64,000 bases of DNA, taken from assembly GCA_029834535.1 (NCBI GenBank), contig JAQMWT010000028.1, positions 1-64,000 of the forward strand. The letters run 5' to 3'. Shown here in pieces: positions 1 through 8,400 of this stretch. Under the pieces are notes generated by a model. The model was not told the origin of the DNA. It did not search any database and saw nothing but the letters and a program-made list of their open reading frames with translations. The DNA comes from Chrysophaeum taylorii (Eukaryota > Sar > Pelagophyceae > Pelagomonadales > Pelagomonadaceae). The position numbers and the translations under genes are program-made. Within the stretch, counting starts at the first letter, position 1. Every line of letters begins with the position of its first letter.

Positions 1-283
1 TCCAGGCACCACCACCACAACCCGCGCTTTTTTTTCGCACCCTCTTGTAACAACAGTCGACACCCGCGAAACTGCCTCCCAGGTACAACAGTTGTGGGTA
101 TTCCAAGGTCGACTGCGAAGCGGAAGCTCGAGAGAACGCGGGCGCTCAGTGGTATTACAGGGTGTCTGTCTCCTTGACCCAACCCCCCCTCTGGAAAAAA
201 TACGACGAAAAAAAAAGCCCCGACATTCCGACTTCACAAAAACCCTCATCACTTATGCATGCATAATAACCCTCTCTGTGGTG

Positions 284-1620
284 ATGCGGCCGATTGACGA
301 TGTCGTCGTGTTGTCTTGCCTGTTCATCCGATCGGTGTCCTCGTTTTCGGTATCCCGTGGGTCGGGCGGCGCGCGGCGCGTGGCGACCTCGGCGGCGGAG
401 AAGGCGATCCAGGCCCACGAGGCAGCCTTGAGCCGCCAGGGGGCTTCAGTTCCGGCTTCAGCGTCGCGCGAAGCGCACAATTCGCGGCAAGCGAACGTGT
501 TTAGCGGCGAGACGGTCGCGTACTTCGCGTCAGCCGAGGCGACGCCGCCCGATGTCGCCGTAAAACTTGATCGTATCGCGGCGGCTGTTCCCGGGGACCG
601 CGTGCTCGACGTGGGGACCGGAACGGGGTGCCTCGCGCGGCGATACGCGGCGACCTCGGTAGTGGGCGTCGACTTGAGCTCCGAGATGATCGCGGCCGCC
701 GAGGCGCCCAACGCGACATTCTGGTGCGGAGATGTTGTCGACTACGAGGACGCGTGGGTCGAGAGCGGCGAGCCTCCCTTCGACGCGGCCGTCTTCAACG
801 CCTGCTTCGGGAACGTTTTCGACCAGAAGGATGCCCTGCGCGCGGCCGCCGCAGTCGTGCGCCCCGGCGGCCAGGTCGTCGTTTCGCACCCCCTCGGTGC
901 AGCCTTCGTCGACGACCTCCGTCGCCTCGACCCGACCGTCGTCCGCCATTCGCTTCCGACCTCTCTCGCCGACCTCGACCGCATCGCGCCGGCCTTCCTC
1001 GAGCCGGCCGATCTCGTCGACGAGCCCGACTTTTACCTGGCGCGCTGGTCCCGCCGCGCCTTCGCCCCCCTCGAACCCCGACTCTTTCTTCGGGGACCCG
1101 TCGCGCGCGGCTACGGACGAGGGAGTAAAAAACTCGGCTTCCCCACGGCAAACCTCCCCGAAGACATGTTCGGCGCGGCTGTCGCCGACCTCCCGACAGG
1201 GGTCTACTGCGGCTGGGCGACCGTTGCTGATGGGGCTTCTTACCCCGCCGTCGCCAACGTTGGCTTCTCGCCCACCTTTCAGGGTGCGGAAAACCCCGTC
1301 AAGATCGTCGAAGCCCACATCTGCGACTACGACGGCGACGACTTTTACGACCAGCCCCTCGCCATCCTCCTCGCGGCCTTTCTCCGCCCCGAGCGCAAAT
1401 TTCCGACCTTCGACCGCCTCCTCGCGCAAATCACGCACGACGTCCAGACAGCCACTCGCCTCCTCCACGACGACCCTATCCTTGTGCGTCCTTTTTCTAT
1501 CTATCTTTCTTGTGGATCTTCCCTCCTCCCCAGGCGCAATTGCGACATCACCCCGCCCTCCAACAACTACAAAACGCCCCCGAGACCACGGCTACCTGGC
1601 TCCCATCAACGGATCTGTAA
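284..1620 (+). CDS. Methyltransferase-riboflavin kinase fusion protein
   Basis: The protein has 428 residues in two exons (284-1483 and 1534-1620) around a 50-bp GT-AG intron at 1484-1533 that leaves the frame intact. Residues about 95-200 form a class I SAM-dependent methyltransferase domain with motif I VLDVGTGTGC (107-116) and the acidic VGVDLSSEM strand. Residues about 264-410 form a riboflavin kinase (flavokinase) domain with SKKLGFPTAN (281-290), GVYCGWA, NVGFSPTF and the VEAHI strand carrying the likely catalytic Glu. Flavokinase makes FMN from riboflavin and ATP; the methyltransferase substrate is unknown. The start at 284 was preferred over an in-frame TTG at 92 because residues 1-22 then look like a hydrophobic presequence ending in SSF, possibly plastid-directed. 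The stop is only 20 bp before the next start. Domain calls are firm; the fusion rests on one uninterrupted exon. Confidence 0.85.
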
Positions 1621-1640
1621 TTGCGTCTTCAACAACTACT

Positions 1641-2489
1641 ATGGGCGGCGGCGGCGGCGGCCCCCTCGTGGTGGTGGCCTTCTTGGCAGCAGCCTCGACC
1701 CGGGCGCTGACGCCGCAAGGCAAGCGCGAGATTCGGAGGATGATTCGCCCCAAGCCCACGACGAAAACCAAGGAAGAAACGACGGGCAGGTTGGTGGCGA
1801 GCAAGCGGCGCAGCGTCGATTTCCTCGGCGTCGTCGACTTCGAGTGCACGTGCGAGCGTGGCTGGGGCTACAAGCACGAGATCATCGAGTTCCCTCTAGT
1901 CCTCGTCGACTGCCGGCTTCAAGAGGTTGTCGGCGAGTTCCAGTCGTACGTGCGGCCCACCGAAGACCCGCGACTCAGCGACTTTTGTATCGAGTTGACG
2001 GGAATCAATCAAACGACCGTCGACGCCGCACCCACGCTGCCTCTCGTCCTCGCCGACGTCCACACCTTCCTGCGACCCGTCCTTGATGGTAACGCGACCT
2101 TCGCGCTCGCGACGGACGGCTGGGACCTTCACCACTTCCTCGACGCGGAGTGTCGGCGCAAGAGCATCGAAAAGCCGGGCGCCTACTTGGATGAGTGGGT
2201 CGACTTGACGCGCGTTTTCGATCGCATGGCCTGGGAAAAGCGACCAAAACGACGCACAAATCTCGCCAAGATGCTGCGCTACTTTGGTCTCGCTTTCCAG
2301 GGTCGACCGCATTCGGGCATCGACGACGCGCGCAACCTCGCCCGCGTCGCCATCAAGCTCCTCGACTCGGGGGCGTGTCTTGAAGTCAACGACAACATCC
2401 GCCTCAAAACCCTCTTCCTCCCCGCCAACCGCAATGGGAGTCGACCCCACGCCGACGCACGCACGCCTCGCGCCGCCGTGCCGCCCTAG
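1641..2489 (+). CDS. ERI1-like DEDDh 3'-5' exonuclease
   Basis: This is a single-exon protein of 282 residues. The DEDDh signature is visible: VVDFECT (Asp66, Glu68), TDGWD (Asp162) and HSGIDDARN (His224, Asp229), with the ELTGI and EFPLVLVD segments typical of the ERI1/3'hExo/Snipper family. These enzymes trim 3' ends of small RNA, rRNA or histone mRNA using two metal ions. Residues 7-22 are hydrophobic and could be a signal or organelle presequence, although the glycine run before them comes from a GGC repeat. An in-frame open stretch continues upstream, but it overlaps the preceding gene's 3' exon, so the ATG at 1641 was chosen. It lies in the same direction as the fusion gene and 20 bp behind it. 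The family is clear, the substrate is not. Confidence 0.85.
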   Translation: MGGGGGGPLVVVAFLAAASTRALTPQGKREIRRMIRPKPTTKTKEETTGRLVASKRRSVDFLGVVDFECTCERGWGYKHEIIEFPLVLVDCRLQEVVGEFQSYVRPTEDPRLSDFCIELTGINQTTVDAAPTLPLVLADVHTFLRPVLDGNATFALATDGWDLHHFLDAECRRKSIEKPGAYLDEWVDLTRVFDRMAWEKRPKRRTNLAKMLRYFGLAFQGRPHSGIDDARNLARVAIKLLDSGACLEVNDNIRLKTLFLPANRNGSRPHADARTPRAAVPP

Positions 2490-5451
2490 GCCCATTTATT
2501 TATCTCGACACCTCACACCACGCTCGGTGGCAAAAAGTAGGGCGGACTACCGTATTAATTTTAACACCCCGCGGAGCGAGCTCAAGCATGGGGCTCTGTG
2601 GGAATAAAGATCGGAAATTCTAGATTTTCGCACCATCCAAAGTGCCAGAATGAATGCAGCACCCAGTGTGCCGCGGCAGCAAAACAAAGAGTCTGAATGT
2701 TCAAACATCCGAACTGTCTCGAGCTCATCACGAGCGAGCGGGAGGTGCTGCCGAAACAAAACCGGTGCGTGGTGGGCGGCATGTACTATCTCGTAGTAAG
2801 TGCAAGAAGTCGCCAAGAGTGGAATTTTTTTACAGCCCAAACGCAACTTCCCGATGCGACGACGACTTGCGCGCAATTTCGACACACACCAAATCTCTTG
2901 TGTGCACTCGGGTATGGTGCCGTGATAGCAGGTGCAGAGAGAGCGCGACAGATCTATCTCTGTGGCGACATCCTCCCTCCCCGTATTCAGAAAATTGCCG
3001 CGTCCACTAGTGGGTAGCAACCTCCTCATTGTCCGCAGATTGGCCGCCCGCCCAAGTTCCCTTCTTAAATTCAAAGGCCATTTTCTGTTGTCAATATTAA
3101 CTTCTTCCACCAAGGTGGTGATATTATGGTTCACAGCAAATTTTCCGTCGCCAAGAATGTGAACGACCGACATCTTGGTGCTGATATATATATCATATTT
3201 GCTCGTTTTTCAGCAACGTGAGGCGGTCAAATCACGAGTGGTGAATTGGACAACGTTGAGTCAATGCACAGCACGAACTGCACGCAGCCCCCCTAGATGG
3301 GAGCCGCAGTCCTCACGAAAAGGTTTTCGGGGACACCGGAGGAGCGCCACCTGAGGGAGGTGCTGACGAAAACCGGTGACAACCACCGAGGAGGAGCGGG
3401 GAAACGAGGAGGAAAGAAGTGGCTGGGGCGAAGAGCGAAGGGGGGAGAGGCCGCCGGCGAAGGAGGAGGAGAGAGCGAGAAGACCGAGCCTCTGACGCAC
3501 GATCCGCCACGTAGGCCGACAGGGCGGCGGCGGAAGCAGAGACGAGGGCTAGAGACTACGCACAGAATGCACAGCACGAACTGCAGCCCCGCTATCGATA
3601 GGGGGGGGCGTCCTCCAAACTGCACACTGGCCCACGCCCAAGCTGTCTCGGGGAGGTCCACCGCGCGGGGCGCGCCGCGGCGAAGGGGACGCAGGAAGGG
3701 AGAGGACGACGTGAGCGACTCCTAATATACTTGGAACACGGGAGCCACTGAGAATATGCCCGTAGCGTCGGCAGAAGAGGGACGAGGGGAAGAACGCAAG
3801 CAGAGGTCGACAGCGTCGGTACGATTTCAATTTGAGGGGCTCAATCAGACGCGTCGGCGGTCCGCGGTGTCTCAGGCGGAGAAGGGAGTCTGGCTCGGTG
3901 TGTGCGCGGAGACGTGGTGGGAAGGGACGGTGAGCCCCTACACATTGTGCGCCGTTCTTCATAGGCCTCGCGCAGGGGGAGCCGTAGACGATGGTACTCG
4001 CCGCGGAGCCGGGTCTCGCTGTTGCTGGCGACGATGGGGACGAGACGCGGGATGTTCGGATCTCAGGAATACTACCTGTTCGCCACGGGATCGATGGCGG
4101 GCTTGTCGAATTGCACGAAGACCATCGGAATCTCGGTCTGGCGATCTTTGGTACAGACCTCCAACTGTTGGAGCGGGCGTTCCGTGGGAGGTGGCGCGGC
4201 GCCGCGGAAGGACCAGCGCACGACGGTCCCCGGTGGCTCCTGGTAGAGGTGATTTTGCGTGCCCATGCTGTGCGTGAGTTCCGCGCGGCCGCCGACGGCG
4301 AGGTTCAGCGCCGACGGCGCGTGGTTCGTGTCCTCGTCGTCGTCGCGGGTGGCACGAAACAGGAGCTCCTGCCCTTCACTCAGGGATTCCCCCACCTACT
4401 TTTTGGGTAACGTAGCCAAGTATGTTACGTTCTGACACTGATGTTGAGCATTTTTTTGCGTTTCCGACCTTGCTAAAGCTAACCCTAACACAGTCTCCCC
4501 CTAACGCCTTTGTGACTGTCGGAAACGGCGGCAACCCGAGCACCACCAGGCGGAGCTTGGTGAAATCGACGGACTTTCATCCACAGCCCACAGCCAACGG
4601 GGGGGGAGAGCCCGATAACCATATGTCAGCCGCATGTACTCTAACGAGCGGCTCTGTGAAACGCCGTGGGAGTCAGTCGACGTGGATCGCCGCTAGCAGT
4701 ACAGGGACCGGTCCAACCGGCCCAGACGGGGTCAGAAAGGAAATCAGGGGGTCGGAATTGTCCTAAAAAGTATCTTTCCGACCTTTACAGGGGGTAGGTA
4801 GTTCGTTCGAGAGGGTACTGCCGCCCCTTGATCTCAACATCCCCCGAGTAAGTAGCCACTCATCACCATTCGAAGTCCCTTGGTAAGAAAAGAGGACTTG
4901 CGCAAGCTAAGGGATTGGAAATACCCATGCTGCTTCAGCCGAAGATATGAGCAAATCACGCGTAACGCATATGGCAGTGTCTCGACGCACGAGGAGCGAT
5001 CTGGTACCGGCGCTGGCAGACCGCGGGGGATGTCGCGTACACGCGGCTTTAATGTCCGTAATCGACGCTAAGTCGCCTACAATTCGAGCCTACAAATAGT
5101 TGTAGCGCAAGAGAGGCTCTACTCGCGCTTCGTCCTTTCCTATCTGCTCGGATGAGGACTGATGCGAGTGCAGAGACTGGGTTGAGGGTACACTAGCAAG
5201 TGAAAAGCTAGGAGGGAAGTGGTAACTGCGAAGAGGCCAGCATGTTGAGGTTGTGATCGTGAGTCCATGTGGGCGTTTACCTCATCAACTTCAGGAGGGC
5301 TCGGCGATCCAGTAGACTAGCCTTATAACTCGGCTCTATCTGGATCCATGTGTCTCTCTTCTCTATGTGGAGCCATGTATCTCACACTGCTCAACAGATA
5401 TTGCCAGCACCTGGAAAAGACGGCGGTGACATGCAGTCTACGCTTCGAGTG
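2490..5451. other. Intergenic region without a convincing gene
   Basis: No convincing gene is visible in this AT-richer 3-kb stretch. It holds an unremarkable open frame on the minus strand at 2547-3173 (208 codons, no recognisable domain) and a minus-strand open stretch at 4072-4395 whose product (RATRDDDEDTNHAP..., PGTVVRWSF) looks protein-like but matches nothing I know. A purine-rich block lies at 3340-3540. The 18-mer TGCACAGCACGAACTGCA occurs twice, near 3262 and 3568, as a direct repeat about 300 bp apart. The region may hold decayed mobile DNA. Confidence 0.4.
3262..3586. repeat. Pair of short direct repeats 300 bp apart
   Basis: The 18-mer TGCACAGCACGAACTGCA, followed by a CAGCCCC-like stretch, occurs near 3262 and again near 3568. 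The two copies bound a purine-rich segment. A fragment of the same word (AGCACAGCACGAAAC) occurs near 37755. This could be a small repeated element or a footprint of a duplication. Confidence 0.4.
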
Positions 5452-8400
5452 TCATAACTGGAGCTTCGGCGTCAAGCCACGTGCGTCGGTGGCTTGCTCA
5501 TTTGCACCCCGCTTGAGCATGAAGTCGATCATATCCGTTCTATTGTACTCGTATGCCCACCAAAGTGGACCCCGGCCATCGGCAGACCGCAAGTGCACAA
5601 TGTCCGGGTACACAGTGATCAGTTCCTTGAGCCTTCGAAAGTTCCCTTCAACGACGCATTTAAAAATAAACGTTGTATCTGGTGAATCAGACCACTCACG
5701 CCACAGCACCCTGTCAGAACATTCGTGGCCATCTTGAAGTGTCCAACACTGCCCTCTAGCTCTTGTTGATTGAACACTCATTCTCCAGATAGAGGTTTGA
5801 TGATCCTCGTGTAGAATAACTACAAGCGTCTCAGGTGCGCACGGATCAATCGTGTACGCTTCGTAAACCGCGAGGTGCAGTGCGGCACTGTCTAGCATCA
5901 TAACAAAAAGCGCACTGCCTCTAACTGTGGGATCCCATATACGGACCTGATTGTCATCCGACCAACTGGCAAGACGTGGAGCACTGTTGCCATCGACGAA
6001 TGCTGTCACTCCCCTGATCTCGCCCCGGTGGCCTGCAAGCTCCTGGGGTGTGGTTGTGCTCAAAGTGAAGTCCCAGACATGGATCGTGTGTGAACTCCAT
6101 CCCACAAGCAGCTGCTGACGGTGTGCGAATGAAATCACGCCCTCTACTTGATTTGCAAGTAAGCGCGGATGTACGGCGCTCATGTTCCAGACAAAGAGAG
6201 TGCGACTCCGCGGGGAGACACCCGCCAGCAAAGGTCCCCCATTGCTATCCGCCACGGCAGCGACTAAATTTCTTGGAAAGTCAGTGCTGTACTGCATGGC
6301 GTCATGGAAGCGATTGTCGTCACGTTGCATTCCTGACCAACTTCGCGCCACAGAAACTCCTGATATCGGATCCCACACCTGCATGTTTCCTTCACCGTAC
6401 ACACACACCAGTCGCGGAGTGCCGTCGGCGTTGTAGAAATACGTCAATCCGTAAACAATCCAGAACCGGGGAATCTCGAGAGCACGCAGCAACTTCCCGC
6501 TAATCGGATTCCACACGCGGATTGCGTCAGACACGTGACAAGTGTGACTTGCGAGGACAGGCTCTGAACAGCTTCTCGAAGAATGAAGAAATGCCACGAG
6601 GCCGCACACAGCACTTGAGTGCCCTGCCAGTGTCACATGTCTGTGGACATAATTGGGCGCCCAAACGGTGATATTGGGGTCACTCGGAAGGAAGGTTACT
6701 TCATTGAAATGGCTATTGGTTATTCGAGCGCTTGGGTGTGCTGATATAATCGGCCGGTGGAAGCTAGCGAGCATCGGCTCCCCTAAGGTACCGCGGAAGA
6801 AAATCGTGTCGCTAGGTGCGAGTTCGAAGACATCGACAGTTTCATTAAAGATTGGATCCAGGACTTTCACGTAGCTGCTTCGGTAAAAGGCTGACCGACG
6901 ATGTCCAGCATACGTAACCAAACGCAAAAAGCCACAATCTACGTATCCTGTCATACCATTGATGTTTGGATGCACTCGCCCGGCATGGAATCCGTACATA
7001 CCATCTTCGACGTCCCATATTCGGATCGTCCCGTCCATCGCACCACTTGCTAGCCGCGAGAAACCATTCTCATCTGTAAGTGGAACGACGGATCTGACTG
7101 CCTGGGAATGCCCGCGGAGCTCGTATAAGGAAGCGCTACTGTTCAAAAGAGGGTCCCAAATGCTGACGGTGTAGTCATCAGTCCATATGGCCAACAGGGG
7201 CGCACCGGAGGCATTCACAAAAGCGACGACGCCGTGCAATTCGCGCTTGCCCAAGGAATAGTATCCCCGAGGGATACCAGGTGCGCTTTCAAAGACATCA
7301 AGCGTACCCGATGCCTTTTTGGAAAATGTCTCCCAGAACTCAATGTACCCACTTTCGTATGCAACCGCCAGACGTTCGGTACCATTGGGTTCAAGATAGG
7401 ACGTTATCCCCGCAGCATCGTCCGAAAGAAGCTCGAGCACTTCGAGTGCCGGTCCGCCGGCGAGTAGATCCCAAATGCGCATCGATTTATCAGTGGAAAC
7501 ACTCGCTAGCATGGGAATTCCATCCATGTAAAAGACGGCGACGTCGCGTACGTCACCTGCGTGTTCATCGAGAACATGCATGGCACGCCCGCCAGAGAGA
7601 AGTTCGAACTTGTCCCACACATAGATCTTTGCGCGGCCATAGAGTACGATGTGTTGGGAACCTGTCGCGTTAAGAAATGATGCGGACCCAGTGCACCGCT
7701 CCCTCCGATGCTTTTCACCCTGTTCTGTTATCTTGCCACCTGTACGTAGATCCCATACCGTTACATCTGCAAGGGAGTCCCCGAGCCCCATGAGCACAGG
7801 TCTTCTGTGATTGTCCACAAACGATGCAAGACCGCACACAGCGTGCCCCAACTGATGCTCAATCATGGATTCTTGTCGGCAAGCCTGTATGTCCCAAATG
7901 CGGATCGTTCCATCCTCCGAGAGGCTCGCCAACAACGGGACTTGGGCGTCACTTGCAATTCGCACGAGATGAGTTACAGCACCTGAATGTCCCTCCAAAA
8001 CGCATCGCGACGGTGCGTCTGCGCGGTTCAAGTGTGTCTTTCGAGCAGACAACAGCAACCCTGTGCTTGCCTTGGTTCGTGCGTCACGGACAAGCCGAGA
8101 AAGATTTGCGTGTTTGCCCATCCGCACAGGCTCGAGCAGACGCTGCCAGAGTTCCTCAAAGATCCACATCGTACCGCTCCAGTGCACGTGATTCTTTGAC
8201 AATACAAGCGCTCTGTGCAAAAGGGCCGCTGGCTGGACAAGAGCTGCATCTTGAATAAGTGTGTCGAATGTGTCGGCCCGATCTGCGATGAAACGTATCG
8301 AGCACAACACGGCAAGTGCCGCATCACCCAAATCCTCTGAATGCACTAGATGTGTAACAATCCATCGCAATGCGTAGTCGCGACGAGCCAGGCGAGTTGT

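Noticed and set aside
2547-3173. Minus-strand open frame of 208 codons
   Set aside because: No recognisable domain, composition like surrounding non-coding DNA, no host-like codon use.
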